Source: Incurvaria masculella
Taxonomy: Eukaryota > Arthropoda > Insecta > Lepidoptera > Incurvariidae
Length of the DNA: 64,000 nt
Reading direction: 5' to 3'
Assembly (NCBI GenBank): GCA_946894095.1
Contig: OX335642.1
Coordinates: 5,343,021 to 5,407,020, forward strand
The notes under the pieces are model-generated. The model ran no database searches and was not told where the DNA came from. It saw only the letters and a list, made by a program, of their open reading frames with translations. Shown in pieces: positions 1-10,402 of the stretch; position 1 is the first letter of the stretch; each line of letters starts with the position of its first letter. The position numbers and the translations under genes were made by a program.

Positions 1-410
1 ATGACATATATGGTGATCAGAATCCATTTTTTATTTTCAACTAGAGAGTGGTGTGTACTACTCACGACAAGGCAATCGGGGCGAGTCCGTCATAATCATC
101 GCTGGGCTTTGTATTTTTTTCTAGCTTATCTAAAGGTGTAATAAATTATTTTTTTGCTGTACTTTTGAGATGATATGTATTGTGATCAGAATCCATTTTC
201 AACTAGAGAGTAATGTGTACTAGACACCACACGGCAATTGGGGCGAGTGCTTCATAATCATCGCTGGGCTTTGTAATTTTATTCTAGCTTATCTAAAGGT
301 GTAATAAATCACGTTTTTGCTGTACTTTTGAAAATATATATATGTTCGTCATAATACATTTTTGTATTGTAAGTAGAGTTAGGTATGTACTAGACACCCC
401 CAATTTACCT
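1..410. repeat. Tandem repeat, unit about 167 bp, 2+ copies
   Basis: The stretch starting GTGATCAGAATCCATTTT near 12 recurs at 181. Shared blocks include TCATAATCATCGCTGGGCTTTG and CTAGCTTATCTAAAGG, followed by a degenerate third copy from about 345. No coding content is visible. Probably part of a larger repeat continuing left of the window. Confidence 0.75.
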
Positions 411-465
411 TAGCAAACTGATCTATCGGTTGGCAATATTCAACGTCCTGTAGTTATGGATACGA

Positions 466-861
466 ATGCGTACTAAACGTACTTTTTGGTGTACTAAACG
501 TTTCAAAGCATGGTCTTTAAGAATATCATTTTCAAAAGTTATAAATGTTAAAATGGAAAAACGTCAAGTTAGAAACCCCCATTCATTTACCTATTATTTC
601 GAAGTCAAAGCCGTACTAAATAATTCATTCGGTGTACTAATCAGTACAAAATGAGTACAAAACGATTGGATATTAAAAGTAGGTAAAATGAAATGTTGGC
701 GGTCTGAGCGTCAAGTTAGAAACCCCCGTTGCTTGGCCTGTATTTACTCAATCTTAACCGTACAAAATAAACACTGAGGTGTACAAATCTGTACAAAATA
801 AGTACTAAACGACTGCATTAGAAAAATATAATTTTTCGTTAGGGGGTTTCTAACTTGACGG
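466..861. repeat. Short direct and inverted repeats around a 'CGTCAAGTTAGAAACCCCC' module
   Basis: The module CGTCAAGTTAGAAACCCCC occurs at 562-580 and 711-729, and its reverse complement at 843-861. GTACTAAAC and GTACAAAA motifs recur between them. The layout (two direct, one inverted) suggests a decayed foldback or MITE-type element. No protein evidence. Confidence 0.6.
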
Positions 862-1125
862 AGCCGGACATTCACTCGAACGGAACCCAGAAATTTTCGC
901 GGGTGTGATTTTAAAATGGTCAGTTTAAAGACATAAATCTGGATCTCGACCACAGCGCTACCTGCTGGGTTGAACTATCGTTGAGAACTTATCCAGATGG
1001 CCTCATAAGTACGACCTGTAAATTACATGTCCGCTGCTCTGACCAACTGAGTATAAATAATGCAGAATAATGGGTAAAATGCACCAAATTTAAGAATTTT
1101 AAGGAATTTTGTACTTGACCACGTG

Positions 1126-1482
1126 AGTTTCGGTTTCGGTTTCGGCCAAAACTGAAGCCACGGCCGAATATTCGGTTTCGGTTTCGGCCGAAACTGAAGC
1201 CACGGCCGAATATTCGGTTTCGGTTTCGGCCGAAACTGAAGCCACGGCCGAATATTCGGTTTCGGTTTCGGCCGAAACTGAAGCCACGGCCGAATATTCG
1301 GTTTCGGTTTCGGCCGAAACTGAAGCCACGGCCGAATATTCGGTTTCGGTTTCGGCCAAAACTGAAGCCACGGCCGAATATTCGGTTTCGGTTTCGGCCA
1401 AAACTGAAGCCACGGCCGAATATTCGGTTTCGGTTTCGGCCGAAACTGAAGCCACGGCCGAATATTCGGTTTCGGTTTCGGC
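1126..1482. repeat. 42-bp palindromic minisatellite, 8 copies
   Basis: Eight head-to-tail copies of a 42-bp unit. Each unit holds two perfect palindromes: CCGAATATTCGG and, in most units, TTTCGGCCGAAA. Some units carry CCAAAA instead of CCGAAA, breaking the second palindrome. Because 42 is a multiple of three and the unit lacks stops, two minus-strand frames stay open for 118 and 168 codons; these are not genes. Confidence 0.95.
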
Positions 1483-2928
1483 CCGAAAATCAGTTTTGGT
1501 TGGACACTACTATAAGTACATTGAATCATACGGTCATTTGAAAATAATTAGAAAACGTTTTTTGAATGTGACATTCGTCGGAAGCACGAATTTTAAATTT
1601 AATTTTAATACATACCCTTTAATTTTAATACATTTTCGTTCTTAATGACATTTTATCGTATACATCGACCATTAAATGTAATTAGCCATATGATGAGAAA
1701 ACTAGATTTTACAAAGAAACCTTGTAGCGGTGCCCATTAAACTATGTAAAATATCTCCTGGGCACCGACTGTGGAAAAGTCCCCATGACGCTTGCTGCGT
1801 TCCCCCTAGCCACCGCCAGGCTGATGCGCTGGAGGAGGAACGACCCGGCTCGACTGTCTCCCTCCGGACGATTTGCGCAGGCTGTTACTCAGCTCGCTAA
1901 ACAATTGTTTTCCGGCTGCGCAAACGGTTTTTATTATCCGGATTATATTAATTTAAATGACCTCAAAATCAACCTCAAATCAATGAGATATCGGTATTCA
2001 TTTAATACATATAAATGTTATTAGACTATTAACGTCCACCAAATAATAAACACGTAACTTCTTCGTTTCCTAATCTATGCAATGCTTTCTCTTTCTACTA
2101 GATGGCGCTAATTTTGCGTGTGAATTTAATTACCAATTAGCGGCTTACAATAAATAATGTATTGGTCATATTCAAACCTTAATATACCCTCCACTGAGCC
2201 ATCGGACGGTCGCATAAAGCGGAGCAAAGACAATAGTTTCCCCAGAAAACAAGATGGCGGGACATCGAAGCGGCAAACCGGGGAGTCGAGGACATTCCAA
2301 TAACTCGTGGCACATAAAATCGGGTGCAGGCGCCGGCTGAGATGCGGTGTTGCCCGAATGCAGACCTCCAAACGTGAAGTAAAGAATAATGGTTGTATTT
2401 AAAGTCTTCGAACATAGAAGATAAAAAACATTGTGAGATCGCTTCGAAATGGCGCACTGATTACGAAAAACATATTTTTTTCTTCAATATGCGTTCTCAG
2501 GCCCAATTTCAAAAAGACATAATTCAGGTTCCTACATACCTACACACTTTATTACATAATACTACATCAATCTTACAGATGTCAAAACGGTAACCATAAA
2601 GGGGTGTGATATAACCTGGTATAAATACACTGCTGCGAAAATGGCCCTTTAATAAAAAAATAATCCTTTCGAGTTTTTTTGGATCATATTTAAATTTGAC
2701 ACAAGAACTATCCACATTTTCTCTTTTAGTTAATTTTGTGCGAATTTTTAACCATATTGCCTCAACCTAAAAATATAAATGTGCTCAAACTGGAATATTT
2801 TATTAAAGAGCTTTATTTTACTAGATATATTTGATAATCTTATATAAAAGTTACATAAATTTTTATTTTAGTATAAATTTAAGTATATTTATGTACTCTA
2901 CATTTGCAATTTTTATTTGTCCCTTTTT
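1483..2928. other. Intronic sequence, nothing assigned
   Basis: AT-rich apart from two higher-GC patches (about 1760-1920 and 2190-2370). Short open frames occur on both strands without codon bias or recognisable motifs. I see no exon borders or family matches. Confidence 0.5.
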
Positions 2929-3226
2929 AGGGTTCCGTACACAAAGGGTGATAACGGAACCCTATTACTAAGCCTCCGCTGTCCGTCCGTCCGTCCGTCC
3001 GTCCGTCTGTCACAGGGCTGTATCTCATGAACCGTAATAGGTAGGCAGCTGAAATTTTCACAGAGTGTGTATTTATTTTGCCGCTATAACAACAAATAGG
3101 TAAAATAAAAAAATAATAAAAATTAAAGGGGAGTCCCATACAAAAACAATATATTTTGTGTTAAATCTTGTACGATGGTACGGAACCCTTCGTGTGCGAG
3201 TCCGGCTCGCACTTGGCCGGTTTTTT
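2929..3226 (+). mobile_element. GGGTTCCGTACC/CCGT interspersed element, full copy
   Basis: Begins AGGGTTCCGTAC and has GGTACGGAACCCT near the end, an imperfect inverted pair. Inside are a (CCGT)n run and TATCTCATGAACCGTAATAG. It ends with GCGAGTCCGGCTCGC, then ACTTGGCCGG and a T run. Eight more copies or fragments lie in this window. A very common lepidopteran repeat; its class (SINE, MITE or Helitron-like) cannot be decided from this sequence. Confidence 0.85.
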
Positions 3227-5084
3227 AGAGATACTCTCTATATTTCATAAGGCATTAAGTTATACCTGCTGTACATTAATCGTGCATACGCTGTTTATGT
3301 CAGTATATTTGTTTCTTACAATTTAAATTTAAAATTAAATATGATTAATATAATAATATTAATAATCACTTTTAACCAAACTTTATAATTTCAAAAGTTT
3401 TAAAATAATAAGTTATTAAATTCACCAATATGCAAGTTTCGTCGACCATTTTTTTTCTTTATGACAATTAAGCTATATAATAGTCCGTATTTTGCCATTT
3501 GGTTTCTAGGATTTAAATAGAAATGACTTGAGGCAGAGTTATTCGATGCTCCACGTTTGCGCTGCCTCAAGTCGGTGCTGCCGACGCGCGAACAAAATAT
3601 CAAGCGCACCTGTCGGTGTTGCCAGCAGTGAATTATTGTCACCGGCCAACCGCACTCTCCCTTCAGTGTGGCAACATCCCACGAAGGGAGAACAAAAGAA
3701 GCACGTGTATGTTTGGAAGCCGCCATGATTCTACCCATAAATCTTTCAATAGGTTAGGGATTGAAATTCGCAAGTTGTTGGGGTACCATGTTTATCAACC
3801 GAATAAGTTTTTTTTAAGGTTGGCATGAACCTGGATAGTTAATTGGATTAAATTATTTATAAATTAATCTGATGAAAATCATATCACTTCACTATCATAG
3901 TTTAATGTGGTTTTCTTTTGCATGAATGTATTACTTAACTTAACAGACTAACATTTCACGACCTGGAGCGCCGAAAAGTCGACTCAGCTTGTAAAAATAG
4001 AGAAAACTGTATCGTAAATATGTGAAACAGAATGCGACTGCCGCCTTTTCGAGTCTTCAATTTCAGTGTTGCAACTGTGGAAGAAAATAAAAGTAAACTA
4101 GCGCTTCGATCGTTTCGGTGACAACAAATGAAAACGAAGAAAGCATGCAACCTTACACATTTTACTCGTATGTTCTGTGGCAACAATTTTTTAAGTTCTT
4201 TCAATTGATTATATTATTGTTTGAGATGCTATGCTTCCCAGTAACGTAGCGGCATTGCTAGGACTGTGATGTAAAATAGACCGATTACAGTGTAATTTAT
4301 CAAAGAAAATAAAGCTGATCCCAATTCAAATACCGCCACCTCGTTACTCGTAAAAGTAACTTTATTCCTCATCAGCCTACATTTACCTACACGTTATGTG
4401 CAAAGATTTCAATCTTTTCTGGACAAAATTGTCATCAAATAAAATCTTGACACGTGAATAAGTTATAAGTTCTTTGATTATAGACAAAGGAAGAACGTAA
4501 GTAAGCGCTGACCTACACCATGCAATAGTAAAATTTAAATAAAAAATCAAACTGACACTTGTCACTGTCAGTTGCGTTTTGCGGAGCCCAGTAAAATGTG
4601 AGCGAAAACTTTCGCCGGCCTATTATTTAAGAGCATCCTCATACCTAAATATTTTGGACTAATTTTTGCGATTAAAACGAGATAGCCAGAGCCCGACGTC
4701 GCTTAGTTAGAGCAGCTCGGAATTCTTTTTAAATTTGACAAATCCGCATTACGCGTGAAACTGGTTTTTTATTGTTTCGTTAAAGAAATTGGGAAAAGTT
4801 AAACATGTTCTTCGCTGAATGGGTAGATAATGTTAAGATCTTTGAAATGGTATTAAAATAAATATTAGTTAACATCAATATAAGCCGGAAACCTGAAAAA
4901 TAATATATTTAAGACCTGACTTCAAAAAATGTTTCCATGCATAAAATATAAATTTATGTTACATTTTTCTTTCTCTTATGGTAGAACTGATGTTCTCATT
5001 CCATAAAGATCAGGAACTTAACGCAATCAAACCATTCACATTGGCTAGTATAATCATCATAAAGGAAAAAAATCAAAACAGCGC
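3227..5084. other. Intronic sequence, nothing assigned
   Basis: Mostly AT-rich unique-looking sequence. A GC-richer patch at about 3530-3740 has overlapping open frames on both strands and a short inverted pair (TTGAGGCAG / CTGCCTCAA), but no domain signature. No splice-bordered exon recognised. Confidence 0.5.
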
Positions 5085-5196
5085 CACTTACTACGTCCAA
5101 CTAATAAAAAAAACATTACATCCAGATCAGTCCAGCCGTTCGCGGGCAGAAGAATATAACGAATATATGAACACTGGACATGTATATATTAATATA

Positions 5197-5232
<36 letters not shown>

Positions 5233-5235
5233 TAA
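5085..5235 (+). mobile_element. LINE/RTE-like 3' tail ending in a (TA)n microsatellite
   Basis: CAGTCCAGCCGTTCGCGGGCAGA followed by AT-rich sequence and a TA run (about 5190-5232) resembles the 3' ends of insect RTE-type retroelements that terminate in a microsatellite. No coding part remains. Confidence 0.45.
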
Positions 5236-5829
5236 TTTTGTTGTTTATTTCATTCGGTTTTTAACGCGCCTCTTTTTGTAACATGTACACCACAAGCCTG
5301 TCTCTACTGAAACGGTTTATTCAAAAATGTCAAAGATAAATTGAATTAATTCCTGTATGTGTAATATTTTAGATAATCTTCAAAAAGGTACAACCTTAAC
5401 CTCAGAACAGCCCTCAAGGCTTAACCACACCTGAAGTGTTAATAGGACCGCTTAGATAGCAATACGATGCAGCACAATGCCGAAAAATATCGCTATTTCC
5501 GCGTTATCTGCAAACACAAACGCCCGCTGCGACCGAAAAATATAAAATAAATTACGAAAGCGACGAAAAATAATTAAACTCGAACTTCATAAATCTCCTG
5601 GCCCGTGAACGTGGCTGGCGAAAAAAAATCGAAAAATCCACAGACAATAGAACGTTAAGCGATAAACTATAAGGACGTGCATATGTAAGCTGTTTTTTAT
5701 CAAATGAATGGTTCTCAGGGGTATTAGCTTAGTGCTTTAACTTACTGCAATGGTCAATGTGAAATGTTGCTTGCGAAATGAAATCGAATAGATTGAAAAT
5801 ATATCTATAATACGACTGCAGGCGAAATG

Positions 5830-6215
5830 TTTTTTTTTATGCTACCTGACATGGATGGCTAATACCATACAACTGCCGTTATGATATTAGCCCAATACAC
5901 CACATTCCCGAAGGAATTAGGTGCCATGCCAGGACCTTCGCTTTATGAGCACGGCTACATTGAACTGGATGGAAAACACGGACAATTTTTCATTGCCGCT
6001 TCGACCATATTTATCATCCAATGCGATGGTACCAATCCCACCACCTAGTAAGGGAAGGGGACCTACAGTTTTACATGGATTCCAAACCATGGTGCAGCTC
6101 GCATTCACGACGAAATGCACTCATCGAACTCGGAAAGAGAAAGTGGTGCATGTCGGAATGGAACCCAGACCTCTGGTACGCTAGGCCAGTCCCCGCGCCA
6201 CTAGGCTACGAGCCG
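5830..6215 (-). mobile_element. tRNA-headed SINE, full length
   Basis: Read on the minus strand it starts CGGCTCGTAGCCTAGTGGCG (A-box-like TAGCCTAGTGG), has a B-box-like GGGTTCCATTCC, then the shared SINE body (ATTGTCCGTGTTTTCCATCC, TGGCATGGCACCTAATTCC) and ends in CCATCCATGTCAG with an A-rich tail (plus-strand T run at 5830-5838). Best-preserved tRNA-type copy with the one at 57946-58346. Its open frames are not genes. Confidence 0.88.
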
Positions 6216-8669
6216 CTTGAAATTGTATGTGTTAATCCAGGTTATAAACAATCGATGTGTCAAATTACTTCCAAATCCGTTGAGCCGTTTTGCGTGATTG
6301 AGTAACAAACCTCTAAACATACAAACTTTCACATTTTTATAATAGTAGTAGGATGCAAAACATAACAGACTGCGCACTTAGCAACAAAGATTTCTTCCGA
6401 CCGCCACACGCACTTTTCTACTTTTCCATCCCATTCTAAATACAAATCAGTGAGCATTCGAAATTCCGCGCGAGTTGGAAATTTATTAACGCAACGGCGG
6501 CCTACCGGAAATAATGGGACGCCATTTGCAAAACACATTCGGGTTGTCTATGGGCACGGTAGCGCTGCAGCGCGCGATACGGGCATAGGCAACACATTAG
6601 CGGGAATTCATTTTATTGTTTTCGAATTTCGAAAAAAGGCGCCCGGACGCATGAAACAAATCAATTAAAGTAATCTTCACACACGTTGGCTTAAAATCAA
6701 TGAAACAGATTTAATACCTAGATTGATAATAGATTTGATTAGTTATTTATAACCTTAATACCTATGGTGGGCGATCATAAACGTTGGGTTGGCGATTTCA
6801 AATGAAACACCTGGATCTCTTGACTCATGGTGTATTTTAGATAATAAAGACTATATTATTATTCGCCAGGTGTTTCTAGCAACAATACAGTGATAGTCAG
6901 TTCTTTTTAAGTAGCATATCTGCAGTTTAATGTCCCTTACCGAAATATAAATACCCTTGTGTCACTTTAAGTGAAAATATTCCCAAAGCTGTTATCCAAT
7001 CCCCTCGCTTGCTCAATCCGATGTTGGCTGATATCAAAGTGGATAGGGCGTGAAATACATGTCAAGCAGCTCACTTTTTGCCCAGTCGATAGAAACAGAT
7101 CAAACAAAATTTGGTCCCTTCTATGCTATTGCGAATTTTCTTTATTCCAAACGATATCTTCTGTTGAATCGGGATTTAGTTGAAGGGGCATGATTGCCGG
7201 GTCCCCCTGCGTCCTATAAGTACCTATGTTCGCGGGAAAAAGTCCAGATCTTGGAAACCCTGAATTAAATAGATATTCCAAAGGAAATATTAAAACTCAT
7301 AAAGGAAATCATAGTTTATTATTATACAGTTAATGGTTAAAGTAAATAGATCATTGTCTGATATGGTGTTATAGTCAAATAATTTATAGGATTTTATTAA
7401 AAGAACTATTGCTTTTGTTTCTCGTTCAGATATCAATCTTCACTAAACGTCACTTCTTGTCGATTTTCCTAGCTTTCATTACAGAGAAAATACTTGTACA
7501 TATAATAAAATAATTGAGCAATATATGCTAGGAGCATTATACCATCTGTTAATTATTTATTTGTGACCACTGTTCAGGTGTCACAAAAGGTTAAGGTGAC
7601 ATTAAAATGTCACTGATCTAACAAAACATTCGAAATTTAAAAGCATAGAATCTCACAGCGTATCTGTAAATCACAATCAGCGGTAATCCACGCAACCAAT
7701 TTTTGAAACTCGGTCGGAATTCTCAGAGCCGCACCTGGCAACATTGTGTCATAATTTAATTTGTCGGCCGCGAAACGCCACACTGCGCTCGTCTAAGCGC
7801 GCTCTGCGGGCGCATTGTTAATTTGTTTCCTATTGACTCTGTCGCCCATATATAATGTGGCTGTTAGTGTTGCCAGGGACGAACATTGCTTGCTTTGTTG
7901 GCTGCACAAATTAATAGCTAGCATACAATTTGAAAGGTTGGAGGAAAGCGGCCGGTTACTTCTCTCGTTTATCCTAGTTTTGTTTCAAATGCACTTGATG
8001 TGAAGTTATCTAAAAGCAGTAGTATTAATATTGCGCTTACTAAGGCTAACCCGTGGTAACTTGTTGGCGCGATGTCTCGGTATTCGATTGTGGGTGTTAA
8101 CTAACACTGGGCGTGGGCGATTCCTGGATTGGTGACCGTTGAACATTTCAGGTAAAACTGAAAGTCGTTAGCTGTATTTTCCACTCGTTCTATTATCCAT
8201 CCAGTTCAATTAGCCGTGCAATATAAGAAACCTCCTTTATCATCTAATTATATCGGAAATGCGGCGTTCGGCTAATACCAATATAGTAGTTATCATTCCC
8301 ATTATCATCCCATATCATTCATGTTTTAATGAACAATGTTTAGTAAGGATGCTGATATGATCTCAAATAAAAAACAGCGTTTCGTGAAATATTTAGCCAC
8401 ACTGCTTCTAACTCTCCCCTGCCGTCACCCCATCCGAGAATAACAACTAAAGAATAGTATCCTACGCATGTTCACACCCCCCTCTCCACCCGCTTCGTAC
8501 CCGCCGCCTTCCCCTTCACGACTAGGTAGTGCATTCGAGAGGGAAGACGCTGCTGAGGCACTCTCCACCATACCCGGTTCCCCCGCCACGTAACTATTCC
8601 CCATAAGCGTAATTTTTCGTATCACTTGAAATTTTCGGAACCGCTAGCAAAGAAGTTTCACGTAAGGAT
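6216..8669. other. Intronic sequence, nothing assigned
   Basis: AT-rich, several short open frames of no recognisable family. Patches at about 6440-6600 and 7720-7880 are GC-richer but show neither Ig signatures nor exon borders. Confidence 0.5.
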
Positions 8670-9024
8670 GTTCCGACCCATACAATGTTTTTTTTACACA
8701 GAACGCAAAAAGTATTGCACTTTCAGGCACGAATTCGTCAAAAATATTAAATATAGCCATAGTAGTTGCAGCGAAAACATATTCATAATTTCAGGTTTAA
8801 TGGTTTCGTTGTAGTTGCCGATTAGAAGTTTTACACCGTTAGATGGCGCTGTTAAATAAAAATCGTATTTAAATAAATTGTAACAAAACACACAATATCC
8901 TGAAATTGTGAAATTGTTTTCGCTGCAAGTAATATGACTATGTTAAACTTTTATTGTTAATTCGTGGCTTAAAGTGCAATACTTTTTGCGTTATGTGTGC
9001 AAACAACTTTATATGGGTCGGAAC
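8670..9024. mobile_element. Foldback (long inverted repeat) element
   Basis: Left arm 8670-8795 and right arm about 8899-9024 are imperfect reverse complements over about 126 bp. Both outer ends read GTTCCGACCCATA; both arms share ACGCAAAAAGTATTGCACTTT and TTGCAGCGAAAAC; inner ends are AATTTCAGG. The central spacer is about 100 bp. Likely a nonautonomous DNA transposon. No clear target duplication seen. Confidence 0.85.
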
Positions 9025-9922
9025 AGTCATATAATGGCGAAAAAAACACAAAGCAGATTGCAGATGTCGCATGAGCGACCTCACCTTAGAAACGTCAAAA
9101 CTGTCAAGTATATTTAAGAGGTTTCATATGAAAGATGTACTCCACGATCAAGGTTAGAATAAGGTTTGAAGGAAAAGAAGAGCTTAAATGAAAGTGTTAA
9201 ACGAATACATTATACGTTATGTTATTTTGATACATTCTTTCCCACGACTTCATTTCATTAGCATTTCGGAATATGGAAATCAATCTATTCCGATTAATAT
9301 CGACGAAATTTAATGTAATATATTTATTTTAAATATGTTTTGTTTTATTTGACAGACATTTTACGGTAGACGGTACGGCTAGATGCCTCCCGTCGTGCTA
9401 CATAACCAGTTTTCTTCCATCCATGCATTCGATATCAAAGTCAAACCCGGACACTCGAATGACGATAATACTAACCCACCTGCTCCGCCGCGCGCCACCA
9501 AAAAGCTAACAGTCATCCCGGAAAATGTAACGGCGCAACACGAAACAGCAACCGCCCTTATATTTATTGTTATATCTACATCCCAGCGGTCGTAACGAAT
9601 ACGCCCTTTTTATTTGCAACCCAATTATTTTTTACGATCAGGTACCCTCCAATATGGCGCCAGATAAAGTAATGTTGGAAAAACGCTGATGCTTTGACAT
9701 TTGCCAGCGAAAATGAGACGGCTCTGGAGCCGGACGCTTAGGCGTTATTTCGGATGGGAGAATTTTTATTTTGCGGGTCGTGTTGCTTCTTAGCTGGGCG
9801 CTTGATGCGTCCGGCATATTCCAGTGGATATGCGTATTGGGACGTCTTGGCCCTTTCCTGGAATCGATAGCATTCGTTTTCTAATATTCTCCGATACGAA
9901 AGCAGCTCTGTGTATTTAGAGG
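9025..9922. other. Intronic sequence, nothing assigned
   Basis: Contains short open frames at 9383-9595 (+) and, running into the MITE, 9738-9944 (-). The latter is 68 codons rich in charged residues, but I recognise no family and see no splice context. Confidence 0.45.
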
Positions 9923-9926
9923 TTAA

Positions 9927-10398
9927 GGCGCTAGGACTAGCCAACTACTCGCGCCATACAAATGCACTTTTTAACAAATGTAATAATATGTAGTGAAACG
10001 CTTCAGCAAATCCAAATAGAACTCCAGACTGATAATGGATTGTTAATATTTTTTTATTCCATCATTTATTTAAATAATAATAAAAATAAAAAAAGTTGAT
10101 TTTTCTCATTAGAAATCTGAAAGTCATTCGATTTCTAGATATAAGCAAAAACAGCATATATGCATAAACAAAAAAATCCATTTGCTTTTAGATTTCTACA
10201 TTTAGTCAAAAAAGTTCGGAAATGGACACCGTTTCCGCAATGTATTTTGTATAGAAAAAGGAAACATACATTAACGAAAATCATTCGATTCCTAGACAAG
10301 GAATCATATATTGTAAGAATGACACTTATAATCGTCAGACTTAGTTAGTTTACTTGGGGTGCCTCGTCTAACTTTGCGATTTGGCTAGTACCAGGCCC
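9927..10398. mobile_element. TTAA-flanked MITE, family A, copy 1
   Basis: Flanked by TTAA at 9923-9926 and 10399-10402. Terminal inverted repeats of about 20 bp: GGCGCTAGGACTAGCCAA against the reverse complement of TTTGGCTAGTACCAGGCCC. About 472 bp, no coding capacity. TTAA targets point to a piggyBac-like (or other TTAA-specific) transposase. Confidence 0.9.
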
Positions 10399-10402
10399 TT
10401 AA

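Noticed and set aside
1023..1529. 168- and 118-codon minus-strand frames of repeating Pro/Lys/Trp or Ser/Ala/Glu/Thr residues
   Set aside because: They are translations of the 42-bp minisatellite, open only because the unit length is a multiple of three and lacks stops.
5917..6305. Overlapping frames of 67-94 codons on both strands, also at 15298-15696 and 58030-58293
   Set aside because: All lie in copies of the same SINE; the similar translated words (SLPLRP, WMENTDN) come from repeat identity, not a protein family.
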